A stretch of DNA of 27,434 bases from positions 1-27,434 of the forward strand of contig NW_014577515.1 in the NCBI RefSeq assembly GCF_000485595.1, written 5' to 3'. The notes under the pieces are model-generated. The model was not told the origin of the DNA. It saw nothing but the letters and a program-made list of their open reading frames with translations, and made no database searches. Below, piece by piece: positions 1 through 10,364 of this stretch. Numbering within the stretch: position 1 is the stretch's first letter; each line of letters opens with the position of its first letter. The DNA comes from Priapulus caudatus (taxonomy: Eukaryota > Priapulida > Priapulimorpha > Priapulimorphida > Priapulidae). The translations under genes and the position numbers were made by a program.

Positions 1-1028
1 ACCACAGAGTCACCGCAGTAGACGTTAGATGAGCGCTGTCGCTCTGCGGCACTTGTTCTCGTTAAGTATGAAAGCGAATGGACTGCCGTACCTCCAGCCT
101 CGAGACATTAAGATACGGCTGCCGTACCCGTAGCCACAGCCAATTAAAAAAGCACTTTGGGTAACTGTTCATTGATATGTATGGTTTTGAAGTGAGACGT
201 TCACTGGTACACACTGAACTGTCTATATGTACATAAATGAGAAAATATTTTGAACTCAAAAGGGCAGTGCTTAAGAACTTCCACTTACCATAGCCTAGAG
301 GCAAAGCGATGCTTGCCCAAGACTGTCTGCAGCAGAAATATGTAGTTTAGTGCAGGATGCCTATATTTATATCATAATGCAAATATGTTCTTCTAGGAAC
401 AAAGAATGCCTCTGGCACCTCTGGGAATAAAATGTAAACAGCGACAGTACTGTCACGATGGCGGTCTCTTTGTTATCATATTACTCGAGTAATAGTATTT
501 TGTGCACTGCTTGTAAACTATCAGTGTCACAATAGTGCTGAAGTCAGAGTTAGTGTACTTTCCATATTTTATACACAAAACTACATTGCTTTTTAAAAGA
601 AAATAGGCATTCACAATCTAGTCACTGTAATCAGATGGGTAATAGATGTGGCCCAACTGCCCAATCAGCGTTGCTCGCACTCAGCATATTGGTATTGCAC
701 ATAACTCGAGATTGTAGGTTTCAGGTATAACTCATGTCTTCACACGACCTAGCCCACTGCAATGCAGTGCAAGCAGGTGCACACATAAAAGTGTGTGCTT
801 GTGTATTCACTTTGTGATTTTTATTAAAGGTTCTTACATTAAAAATTGTTCTTGTGTGTCAGGCTTGAATGTGAGAATGTTAATCTTACTTCGATGTTTT
901 TTCCTCAAAGAAATGTTAGACACACCCGCTGCTAGCATTACCATTCATTAAGATCCATCAGACGTTACCACTGGAATTGGACATAAAAAGAGTTGTGACT
1001 CACTGTGAAAGAGCATCGCTGATAAAAC
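1..1028. other. Upstream flank of the Cupin_5 gene, no gene recognised
   Basis: No open frame here resembles a known protein; the longest (62-304, minus) has no family look and no convincing splice context. An AATAAA at 426-431 on the plus strand could end a gene lying to the left, but nothing supports that gene. A 14-base palindrome ATTACTCGAGTAAT lies at 480-493. The promoter and 5' UTR of the Cupin_5 gene should lie here, but no clear TATA box was found. Confidence 0.4.
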
Positions 1029-4000
1029 ATGGCAAGGTAGTAAGACTGCTTCATTTCGTCTTCTGGTAACTGTCAGCTCAACCTTGTTGTCTTAGAAAAC
1101 CTGTCTGTCTTTACATACATTGTTTATTTTCATATATATAGTAATGCATATATAGATGCCTAATTTAGTCATATGTTTGAAGGTGGAGTGTCTTCTTTCA
1201 CATTTGAGCAGTGGTAGATGGTGCCGCGTATTGGTTATAGGTGTGTTCCTGGTCGGTTATTAGTAACGGGTCTATTACTATATTAGCACTGCACATGTAT
1301 TTTTTCTGCTCTGAGTTGGGCTCATAGGGTCTATGTCCCCCAGGGTACTGCCGGAACGTACCCTGGGTACGGTCTGGTATACCGGAACGTACCCTGGTCA
1401 CTATTTGATATGGTTAGGCCTTAGGGTTAGGATTAGGGTTAGGGTTAGCTCCCGGTTAGGGTTAGGGAGTAGGCGTAGGCGACTCCCTAGACTCGTTAGT
1501 GGAGTAGGCGAGGTACGGTCCGGCATATTAGATAGTACCAGCGTATGTTCCGGCAGTACCCCGGGGGACATAGACCCTCTCAGCCTGAGTGGGCACAGAG
1601 AATATCGCACTGTGACCTGATTGGTCAAAATTGTTTTAGATTAGGTCAAAACATTCTAGTGCCAACTGTTTTGAGGACTGTAAACTCAAAGAAGCAAACT
1701 TTAATAGAGTTTACACAAAATTTATATTTTTATCTTTAGTAAATATATACCATGGGAAAATCATATTTGCTGTAAGACGTATATGTGGACATGATGTATA
1801 TATTCTATTCTTTTAGATTTAGCAGTGATGTTGAAACCATTATTAAAGCTCTCAACCTTCAACGGCATCCTATTGAAAATGGCTATTGGCGATTGGTGTT
1901 TGATTCTCCCTGTAATAATTATAGTTCAACACACCAAGGCGAGGAGAGAGAAACGTTCTCATGTATGTGAAGCTATATCAAATGTTGTTTAGTACAATGT
2001 ATGGATAATTAAACATGTTTTATACATACATACATATATATATATGTGTGTATATGTGTATATATATATATCATATATGTGTGCGTGTGTGTGCGTGTGT
2101 GTGCGTGTGTTTGTGTGTGTGTGTGTGTGTGCGTGTGTGCGTGCTTGCGTGCGTGCGTGTGTGCGTGCGTGCGTGCGTGCGTGTGTGCATGTATGTATAA
2201 CTATTTAGTTTATGCAGCACCTGTTATGATTAATGGACGTTGACAGGCTTTTCATTTTACTAAGACCCAGAACTCGCATAACTATATGTTTGAGATGTAT
2301 GGTATCTTAATGTAACTTTATGGTGGCACTGATGCATCAGTTATTTTTGAAAGAAAACGTGTCTACACAGTTTCTTAATGTCAGGGTACTCATATGCATA
2401 TAACTGTTTCTATATTTGTTAGGGTTGTCATGTGTGAGATCAGTTTTTCAGAATGCACATGCTTAAAAAAAGTACATTTTTTTGTTATACAGACATTTAT
2501 TATCTCTTGGAAACAACTGACTGGAGTCCCTGGCATAGGATGAAAGGTACACAGGAATTTTGGACACATCATAAAGGGGGAACATTACAGGTCATTAATG
2601 CTCATCTAGGGTCTATGTCCCCCAGGGTACTGCCGGAACGTACCCTGGGTACGGTCCGGTATACCGGAACGTACCCTGGTAACTATCTGATATGGTTAGG
2701 GTTAGGGTTAGGGTTAGGGAGGAGGCGTAGGCGACTCCCTAGACTCGTTAGTGGAGTAGGCGAGGTATGGTCCGGCATATTAGATAGTACCAGGGTACGT
2801 TCCGAACTTCCGGTATTATACCGGACCGTACCCAGGGTACGTTCCGGCAGTACCCTGGGGGACATAGACCCTCTCAGCGTCATTAATCCATATGTTATGC
2901 GACACTATTGTAAATATAGGTCTGCAATCCCATATCCAACTTCTTTGGAATCCAGAATTTTGTAATTTCAGAAACAAAATATGCCATATATTATGGTAGC
3001 ACCATAGCTGGGCGTGTGGCAGCACCCAGAAAGTTAACACTTTACTAGCTACACGGAGACTATTCACACTGACTGGAATAAATATAGACTATAAATACTC
3101 TAGCACACTGTTGGCGTTGTGGTGCTTGGTAGTGTTGTTACTGGTTCAGTGCTGTTATGTCTTGTGTTGCCGATATTGTCTTGGCTGGTAAGGCACATTA
3201 CTACAACACCATGTATTTGTGCTGACATACATAAGCAAGTAATCTTTATTCAACAGTGTCACTATAGCACAATTTAGTCTACTAGATACAGTACATTAGA
3301 GGTGCCACTAGGTTCATGCCGTGCACACGAGTCACGTTCCACCAAAAAACATCTGGTTTTCCGAGCATTTAAAACTTCAGAATTGTGAACAATCTATTCT
3401 GAACCTGTAATTGTGTGGCATACATCTTCTTTTAATTGACATAGGTTGGGTTGTTATTTAGCATTTGGTCACGGTCAACTAACTAATCACATAGTATGAA
3501 ATTTGTGTTTTGATCCACCACTTGGATAATGGAGTGGAAGCTGCCCGTCGATACGACGATGGCTGTCTGTGTTACATCTAACACTTTCCACATTTCCCGT
3601 TAATTTACATTTAACACACTTCCACTACTTAGTTCACTACAAAATGGGATGCGACAAAAAATAAGACAAACAAGCGTAAGAGAAGAATATAAATCTTTAT
3701 ATCATGGTCATCATAATATGTTGTCATATGATGTTTATAATTTTACAGATTCACATGATTCTGCCAGATGGCACCTATCATCTGCAGCAACTTGGTGATC
3801 CGTTTGTTGATGCTGAGTCATCATTAGACTGCGTCATTCCGCCTGACACATGGTTCGCACTTGATATGAAGGACAAGGCATCCTACACATTGGCAATAAG
3901 TTGCTGCGTGCCTGGTATGTGTACAATGGGCTACAGTTCATAGAGTTACCCACTTTGAGTTTGAAGGTTATAGAATCTACAAATCTTTGTGATAGGTAAA

Positions 4001-4636
4001 ACCATGGTTGGCAAGGCTTATGTCTTGTTGAAAAAAATTGGTTGTGTTTCTTCACTGCTGTACGTGATTTGTTGGGTACGTTACATATCCCAATGCCTCA
4101 ATAACCATATAACGTCAATATGACACACACTGAATGTTTCTTAAAGTAGCACGAGAGCTCATATTAACTGGGTTGGTGTTTGGGCGTATTGTGATCAGAT
4201 TTAATTGTCAATATTAAACATGTTTATTACACGATAAATCATTAATACAACACCGACACGCTAGTTAGGACAACCAGTGTATATCCCGCTAAATTGTTCG
4301 TTACCTTAACGAAGACAACAGCTTGACAGAGACAACAGGTCGGTTGCAAAAAATATTTCGTCAGGATAAATCTCAATAAAAATTTCTAGTAGCCTGGTGT
4401 TTATGGATAATTGTAATTTTTGTTAGGTGTACACTCATCATTGCAGCAGTAGAAAAAACTTAAAACCACTGTTGTTTCAGTATTATCATATTCATGAACA
4501 CCTATTTCATATATTGCATAAATCTTTAATTTTTCAAGGTTTTGACCAACGTGATATGGAAATGTTGACAAGGAAAGAAATGGTCAAGATATTTCCTCAA
4601 CACCAGATAATCATTGAAAAGTTTACGAATGCGTAA
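1029..4636 (+). CDS. Cupin_5 (DUF985) domain protein, 5 exons, 171 aa
   Basis: Exons: 1029-1036, 1817-1962, 2493-2590, 3749-3914, 4539-4636 (stop TAA 4634-4636). Junction phases 2, 1, 0 and 1 all agree, and the 516 spliced bases are open throughout. The product is one small beta-barrel domain of the Cupin_5/DUF985 family, known in bacteria, fungi and many invertebrates. Family hallmarks are the N-terminal LNLQRHP (residues 15-21), SYIYYLL (51-57), WHRMKGTQEFWTHHKGG (65-81) with the histidine and glutamate residues expected of a cupin pocket, LPDGT (89-93), IPPDTWFA (114-121) and the closing VPGFDQRDME (138-147). Length is typical of the family. No signal peptide or membrane segment is seen, so it is probably cytosolic; the biochemical role is unknown. 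The start is the least certain part: exon 2 has no ATG before the domain, and the only good upstream match found is ATGGCAAG before GTAGTA at 1037, which has the required phase. The third donor (CAG/GTCATT) is weak and lies inside a transposon target duplication. Confidence 0.92.
1320..1584. mobile_element. Inverted-repeat MITE with TTAGGG-like core, copy 1
   Basis: A 265-bp non-autonomous element in intron 1 of the Cupin_5 gene. The ends are inverted copies of AGGGTCTATGTCCCCC. The flanks CTGAGTTGG (1311-1319) and CTGAGTGGG (1585-1593) form a 9-bp target duplication with one mismatch. The centre holds several degenerate TTAGGG units. The right terminal repeat is shorter than in copy 2. It encodes nothing recognisable. 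A 9-bp duplication suits Mutator-like or Merlin-like elements, but the superfamily is not proven. Confidence 0.88.
2030..2192. repeat. Compound (AT)n/(GT)n/(GTGC)n microsatellite
   Basis: TATA/TATG runs pass into GTGTGC and GCGT units, in intron 2 of the Cupin_5 gene. The open frames crossing it are low-complexity artefacts. Confidence 0.95.
2600..2878. mobile_element. Inverted-repeat MITE with TTAGGG core, copy 2 (most complete)
   Basis: A 279-bp element with long terminal inverted repeats of roughly 90 bp. Each arm itself contains nested hairpins built from CCAGGGTAC/GTACCCTGG and CCGGTATACCGG. The flanks are a perfect 9-bp target duplication GTCATTAAT (2591-2599 and 2879-2887). Four TTAGGG units follow the left arm. 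The left target duplication begins at the first base of the Cupin_5 intron, so it contains the splice donor itself. Confidence 0.93.
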
Positions 4637-4833
4637 AAGTTCCTACATCAAAGGAAGGTGCCTTTAAAATTCTTGTATCATAAATTAACATAACATACTT
4701 TTTAGTGCTAAATAATGGTATAAGCATAAGATATGAATAATGTGAAAAGGTTTAATTTTTTACAGCTAAATTGTCTCTAACATGTCTATATGAAGTTCTA
4801 CTAAAATTACATTTCGTATATATATATATAGAA

Positions 4834-4839
4834 AATAAA
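4834..4839 (+). terminator. Candidate polyadenylation signal of the Cupin_5 gene
   Basis: First canonical AATAAA on the plus strand after the Cupin_5 stop codon, 198 bases downstream. It lies inside the left arm of the foldback element. Cleavage is not shown by the sequence. Confidence 0.45.
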
Positions 4840-5006
4840 TATAGAAAAATAGAATGAGGTGTCAAATTTTAATTAGCGAGTTTTCGAGAGTAATTCTGTT
4901 CATCAGGTTATACAAAAACAACCAGGTTGTTTTTAACAAATAGTTTGTTTTTGTATAGCCTGATGAAGAGACATTTAAATTTGACACCTTATTCTATATT
5001 TCTACA

Positions 5007-5012
5007 TTTATT
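5007..5012 (-). terminator. Candidate polyadenylation signal of catsper3
   Basis: TTTATT on the plus strand, read as AATAAA on the minus strand. It is the first canonical hexamer downstream of the CatSper3 stop codon, about 420 bases away, and lies in the right arm of the foldback element. Confidence 0.4.
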
Positions 5013-5434
5013 TTCTATATTTTACGTGTTTCAAAATAATGGCAAAATTTGGGATGGCTCAAGTTTCTCATTTGCTCAATTTAAAAGAAAAAAATTCAGA
5101 ACACAGTGTTAAAATGTGGTTTTGTTGTTTTTTCATCGTAAGGCCCACTGCAATAGTAATTTTGCATAGTATAATTTGCTTTTATATAGTATCATGATGA
5201 AGTTGGAAATTTTTTTTTTTTTAAATGTCACGTATAGTGTATTGCATTTACTCATAGCTACATGATCAATAAATAGTGGGTTTCTGATGGATAGCTTGAT
5301 AATTTTGTGCCTGTGTTGTGAATATATGAACCAGACACGTATTCATTTGAAACAGGAAACCGTTTGATATATAAGCTATATTCGTACAGTAATTATAAGT
5401 AATTGTTTGTTTTGTAAGCAATGTGCAACTGTGA

Positions 5435-7673
5435 TCACAGGCCATATCTTTTCTTGAGCTTTGTTTCCATCTGATGTGCCAGCAAGTTCACAATCTCAAA
5501 CTGAAGCTGCTGCAAACTGAAACGTAAACGTGGTTAGTCTAGCAGCATAATGATTGTACACACGCCTGCGAGATAGTAAGAATCAAAGTCACAAACAAAC
5601 TGCATGTTTTGAAGCTGCCGAAAAAATGTAGGTTATATATGGTGTATAGGAGTGAGTGGAGTCAAGCTCAGAGAATTGCTGCTACCCTTCAGAGTCTTGC
5701 ATTGTATTTGGACTAATCTGACAATTTATCGGCATTATCAGAATTCGGCACCTGTGTAGTTCACGTTACAATATGGTCACGTTGATAGGTAATGATATTG
5801 TAAAAACGTTAACATTCTAACAACGACATATAAAAGTAAGTAGGAGTAATCTTGCGCATGCACCCATAGGACGTGAGATGTGGAACCCAGTATCTATGCA
5901 TGAAAGAGATGTGTGAGGCAAGCTAGGTAAACGTACGTGCGTGAGATGTGAAATTCGAGGCCGTGAATGAGACTTTGCCAGCAGTGCACATGTATAAGTA
6001 GGGTTTTAAAATGCTGAAGGCAGGCGTACATGAGAGAGATGCGATGGCAGGTGTGCAAGAGTCATTGAAACGTATGGACCGGGCGCGTGGGGGGGGGAGG
6101 GGGCAGGTACGTACCGATACATAGTGTTATCTATGTGGTCGAGGGTCCGTGACAGCGTTTCCATCCACGTCAGGTTCGTGCACATATCCACCATCATTAT
6201 GTAGTCGTCATGGCGCAGCGTGTTTTGAAAGTCTTCCACCATGTCGTTGAAGTTCTTATAGTTGGAAGATGCCTGTAAAATAGGTGGACTTTTGCAGGCA
6301 AGAGCGAGAATGCCGTGCATTTGACTATTCACTGGCAGTCTAAACATGATTTTACCCTGAAGTGAGAGTAACTATGTGAGTTGCTATGCTTATCTAACCT
6401 GTTTCTGCATCATCTGCTGGACATCTTGGTGCTGTCGCTGGATCATGTACATCTTTTTGTGCTTCACGATGGCTTCACGCTCTATCCGCAATTCATTCTG
6501 CCAGCAAGAAAATGAAAGTAACCTGTCATGTTGCCACACCTAGGCCTACAGGGAGAGATAAGCTTCGACCCCCTAGTTTTTCTATAGGAAGAAGTAAAAG
6601 TGCAACTATACAGTACTGCGTATTGTAGTAAGGCATGCTATGATTAGTGAAAATGAAATCGAATTAGCTCAAACGTTAGCGGGGTTAAAAGCTTTTGGCA
6701 TAATGTGATTCAAAGCATGTCTTTATAATGACTTTAGGGGACGTGATTCTTCAGGTTGAACGAACACAACGAAACGCTCAAAAGCAAATGTAATGTCGTG
6801 AGAGTGTCTCGGGATTTTTGAGCTGTAGTAGCGCATATCTTGTATATCACGGTCAATAGGCATAAGAATATAGGTAGCATAACATATCCTCTACTGGATC
6901 AGGCTGGCACCTCGTAGCTTTCTGTTGCCTCGCTTATGTTCATGATGATAACGCCAATGAAGACGTTGGTGAAGATGAAGTGGCCAAGAAAGATAAACAA
7001 AACTGTATAGTAGCGGCTGCCTGTTTGATTCTTCGAATCCAGTGCATTCTGCAAATCTGTCCATCCATCGACCTATCAGATAACATAAACAATAGACAGT
7101 GAACGAGGATGTCGATTTCAATTAAATATGAAATAAATACGTGTTTGATACGTATACAATTCATACGTATATGAAATAAATGCCGAGATGTCAGACAAAA
7201 TGGAATACTTGAAATTCCTTTAAAAGCTAAATGAAATGATCCACCATTAGGGCATCTTTCTTCTTCCTCTCCTCCTCTCCCCCCCTCTCTCTCTTAGACA
7301 GAGTTGGTTCTTGTAGTTGTAGTATACATATATATATATCAGGGGTTAATATTAACCCCTGATTTATATGTATATATATAGAAGTAAAGTCACACAGACA
7401 CGAACACCCATGCAGATAAAAACAAAGTCAAAGTATAGAATAAGGGTGTTAAAATTTTAATTCACAAGCTTTCGAAATTACATCTCTTCATCAGGTCAGC
7501 AGACATTGGAATAGAATCGTAATACAACTACAATGCGTTATAGATTATAGATATAATCGAAAAGGAATGATTCAAACAATTCGCACGTTGCCATGAACAC
7601 GGATGACGAAAGAACAAACACATATACACACGTACAAACACAAACACACACATATACACACGCACACACACAC

Positions 7674-7740
<67 letters not shown>

Positions 7741-8534
7741 CAACGATGCAGTAGGCTACTTGCAATTTTATCACAAATGAAAATGTGATACAATTGCCTC
7801 TAAAATCACACGTAATTGAAGTTTACGTTCATGCCCCCTGGCTTCAAACAACTAACCCTCAGAATTAAAGCCAGGGATTTGAAGCCAGGGGGCATGAACG
7901 TAAACTTCAATTACGTGTGATTTTAGAGGCCATTGTATCACATTTTTATTTGTGATAAAATTGCAAGTAGCCTACTGCATCGTTGTGTGTGTGTGTGTGT
8001 ATGCGTGCACGCGTGTGTGTGTGTGTATGTGTGTGTTTGTCTGTGTGTATATGTGTGTGTTCTTTCATCATCCGTGTTCACGACAACGCGCGAATTGTAC
8101 CGTAGGTAACGCCCGTACCGTACCGCAGGTAACACCCGTACCGTACCGTAGGTAACACCCGTACCGTACCGTAGGTAACACCCGTACCGTACCGTAGGTA
8201 ACACCCGTACCGTACCGCAGGTAACACCCGTACCGTAACGAAGGTGAAGAGCGTCAACATGCCGTCGCCCAATGTGCCCCAGTGCTCCTTGTCGCTATCG
8301 GCCTTGTAGCCGAAGAAGTAGTAGCCCATGATGGCGAAGAGAAACATCATCAGTAGCAGCAACATGATAATGTTAATGACCGACGTTCGAATGGTGTCCA
8401 TCAAAGCCGTGACCAGGACCTGTGTTAGACATACTCATGAGGAGTGAATAAAAACTTTTTTTTACACTTTCGATAATATGCTTCGTTTAATGAACTTTGG
8501 TTTACCTAACAAGAGAATATGTTCGATATAAACA

Positions 8535-8586
<52 letters not shown>

Positions 8587-10364
8587 GGCTAGGGCCGTTT
8601 TTGAAAGAAACATGGTATGTTACATCTTCCATACGATCCACAGTTCTGGTAGTTTGGTGGCATTATCTAGTGCAAGTTTACTCGTGAACGTTAAATTATG
8701 ACAATAGTTTTGACTTCCAGTAAACGGGGGAGGAATAGATCGATATTATTAGCCGTACACCATCTATGGTACCGCGTAAGCATGGGAAAAACAATGTTCA
8801 AGCAAGCTTATCCTACACATCCTTGCGAAGAGTATATGTGGCCCAGAAGGAAAGGCAAAGCGGTGATACCGTTCATAAATGCTGACGAAAAACAAGTCTT
8901 GCGTGCGTGTGATGCGTGCGTGAGCCCGCGTGCGTTTGTGTGATGTACTGTACCTGTTAGCATTGGATATTAGAAATCGTGGCGTGATGCAGTTTGCTTA
9001 TATAAGCAATAGACAGTGCCGTACAATGTACCCCGCATAATAACGTAGATGAGGGCGTGCGGAATAATGTGTACCTGTAATCCACGGATAAATGAGATCG
9101 TGCGTAGAGTTCGCAGCGTACGCAGCACTCGTAGGATGCGGAGGGCTTGCCACTGGGAGTCATCATTGCCACCGCTGTCCGACTCGATCTGTGATAATCC
9201 CATCTGTGAAAAGAGATGGTTATCGATACGCGTAGTTCGCAGTTTCGTTATCCATATCTGTTATCGTAAATTTTATTTTTCTCATCAAGAAATGGATTAT
9301 ATATAGGCCCATGTTTATAGGCCCATTGAAGTCGGCGTTACCTAATCTTTAATCGCATGGACCGAACAGAGCGATGAGTAGAAACTCATCTCTGTGTGAT
9401 GTTTCTCACGTCCGTGTAAGGTTTTTTATGCAACAGCATGCATGTACCTGTGGCTATAGTTTATCCCATGTACGTTCTTCATCGCAAGTTGACGCCTCGT
9501 TACCTGTATCCAAGAGATCGCCAGCACCGTGACATCGAATAGATTGTAGCTGCTCTTCCAGTAGTTCTTCGGTTCCGCATAAATCTTCAGTATAAACTCG
9601 ACCGTGTAGATCGCCAGAAAAACCTCGTCCGCGATAGTGAATAGGGCGCGCTGGGAAATATGACAAACCGCACGTAATACGTAATATCTAGTCATTTAAA
9701 TTAAACACTGGACGCGTTTCAGAATTCTACGAGATAGCGACTGCGCGCGCGCGCGTTTGTGTTCGGCCGCATGTGCGCGTGTGTGCCACACACACTCAGT
9801 ACTAGTATTATTTGCAAAATACCAACACACAATTTACGCACGCAAGCGTTGGCAGGCAATATTTCGGCGCTCTATGTATGCTGTTTACGTTGCGGCATAG
9901 TTGCAGTTAATTTTACTAGTCACTTTGTCCATTTGACGCAAAATATTAAGATAAAAAGCTATACATACCTTGTTCTCTTTAAGATCAGCGTCAGTCTCTA
10001 ATGCCATGAAGAGCGAGTTGAGAAGTATTGTGCACATAATAACGGCATTGAAGGCAGAAGACTCTGTCAGGGCGGTGACAAATTTGTGAAAATGGGCATC
10101 TGAGCGTTCCCTGGCTACTTTAACAAGAGCCCTTGAACTAAATGTCCTGCGTGAAAACGAATAATGACATGATATATATATATATGCATAGCAGAGAAAT
10201 GTCTTACATAATGTGCCGTCATAAAAAGTAATCGCCTGCAATACATAGAGGTCAATATAGTAACGGTAATGATGGAAGCACCTATCTGAATCGTCGACGA
10301 TGAAACTAATGTAATAAAGTCAATAATTTCATTATAAAAAACCCTTATTTTCATACGTGGCCAT
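5435..10364 (-). CDS. catsper3: Cation channel sperm-associated protein 3 (CatSper3), 9 exons, 382 aa
   Basis: Exons in transcript order: 10364-10357, 10146-9969, 9650-9504, 9203-9075, 8419-8234, 7072-6911, 6497-6399, 6272-6115, 5516-5435 (stop TGA 5437-5435). All junction phases agree; 1149 spliced bases. The product is one six-helix pore subunit of CatSper, the heterotetrameric calcium channel of the sperm flagellum. Approximate segments: S1 35-53, S2 67-85, S3 97-111, S4 131-151 with Arg at 133, 136, 139, 142 and 145, S5 169-192, pore 202-224 with TVDGWTDLQ, S6 237-262, then a Gln-rich predicted coiled coil (271-303) and a C-terminal block YKNFNDMVEDFQNTLRHDD. The pore motif and C-terminal block match remembered mammalian CatSper3 better than CatSper1, 2 or 4, and length is close to the human protein (about 398). 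The first exon (ATGGCCAC before GTATGA) is inferred only from phase and position and is the weakest part. Exon 5 ends inside the pore signature, directly against a minisatellite. Confidence 0.94.
7338..7363. repeat. Perfect 26-bp palindrome
   Basis: ATCAGGGGTTAAT followed directly by its reverse complement, inside TATA-rich DNA in the CatSper3 intron between exons 5 and 6. A similar TATCA..GTTAAT hairpin occurs near 25,980-26,035, so this may be the tip of a short foldback repeat. Confidence 0.8.
7440..7496 (-). repeat. Interspersed repeat arm related to the 4815-5026 foldback
   Basis: GAATAAGGGTGTTAAAATTT, then a block containing TTTCGAAATTACATCTC and TTCATCAGGT, matches the left arm at 4850-4912 in order and spacing (GAATGAGGTGTCAAATTTT, TTTTCGAGAGTAATTC, TTCATCAGGT). 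On the minus strand it reads CTGATGAAGAGAT...ATTTCGAAA. This form resembles tails of Penelope-like or other foldback repeats, but the family is not identified. Confidence 0.6.
7576..8099. repeat. Large foldback (inverted repeat), about 520 bp, with CA/GT tracts
   Basis: The left arm (about 7576-7853) and right arm (about 7877-8099) are near-perfect reverse complements: GAACACGGATGA, AACGATGCAGTAGGCTACTT, TTACGTTCATGCCCCCTGGC and the sequence between them recur inverted. The loop is only about 25-35 bases. The left arm carries (CA)n at about 7618-7742 and the right arm a shorter (GT)n at about 7984-8060, which explains the unequal lengths. It lies wholly inside a CatSper3 intron, so the pre-mRNA could form a very long hairpin. 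Confidence 0.92.
8101..8233. repeat. 23-bp minisatellite abutting a CatSper3 splice donor
   Basis: Five full units and one 18-base partial unit of CG(T/C)AGGTAAC(A/G)CCCGTACCGTAC. On the transcribed minus strand the array starts at the first intron base after exon 5. Every unit boundary reads (A/G)CG followed by GTACGG, the same intronic hexamer as the real donor. Confidence 0.95.
8541..8582. repeat. (AT)n microsatellite
   Basis: About 40 bases of alternating AT in the CatSper3 intron between exons 4 and 5. Confidence 0.95.

Larger units (their letters stand above)
4815..5026. mobile_element. Foldback element between the two convergent genes
   Basis: The arms around AGAAAATAAATATAGAAA (left) and its near-reverse complement (right) pair over most of their length, then share GGTGTCAAATTT and TTCATCAGG(T/C)TATACAAAAACAA. 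The left arm has about 25 extra bases (AATTAGCGAGTTTTCGAGAG and following). A related single arm occurs at 7440-7496. No coding capacity and no clear target duplication. Confidence 0.75.

Noticed and set aside
2015-2243. Cys/Val-rich open frames
   Set aside because: Artefacts of the GT/GTGC microsatellite; the same holds for frames at 7528-7793 and 7938-8204.
1401-2883. TTAGGG runs as a true telomere or chromosome fusion point
   Set aside because: Only 3-7 units per site, always inside the same MITE with target duplications.
8101-8233. CRISPR-like array
   Set aside because: Units are 23 bp, contiguous and without spacers; this is a minisatellite in an animal intron.
8698-8943. 81-codon plus-strand frame antisense to catsper3
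   Set aside because: Lies inside a CatSper3 intron on the other strand, has no recognised domain, and uses ordinary intronic sequence.
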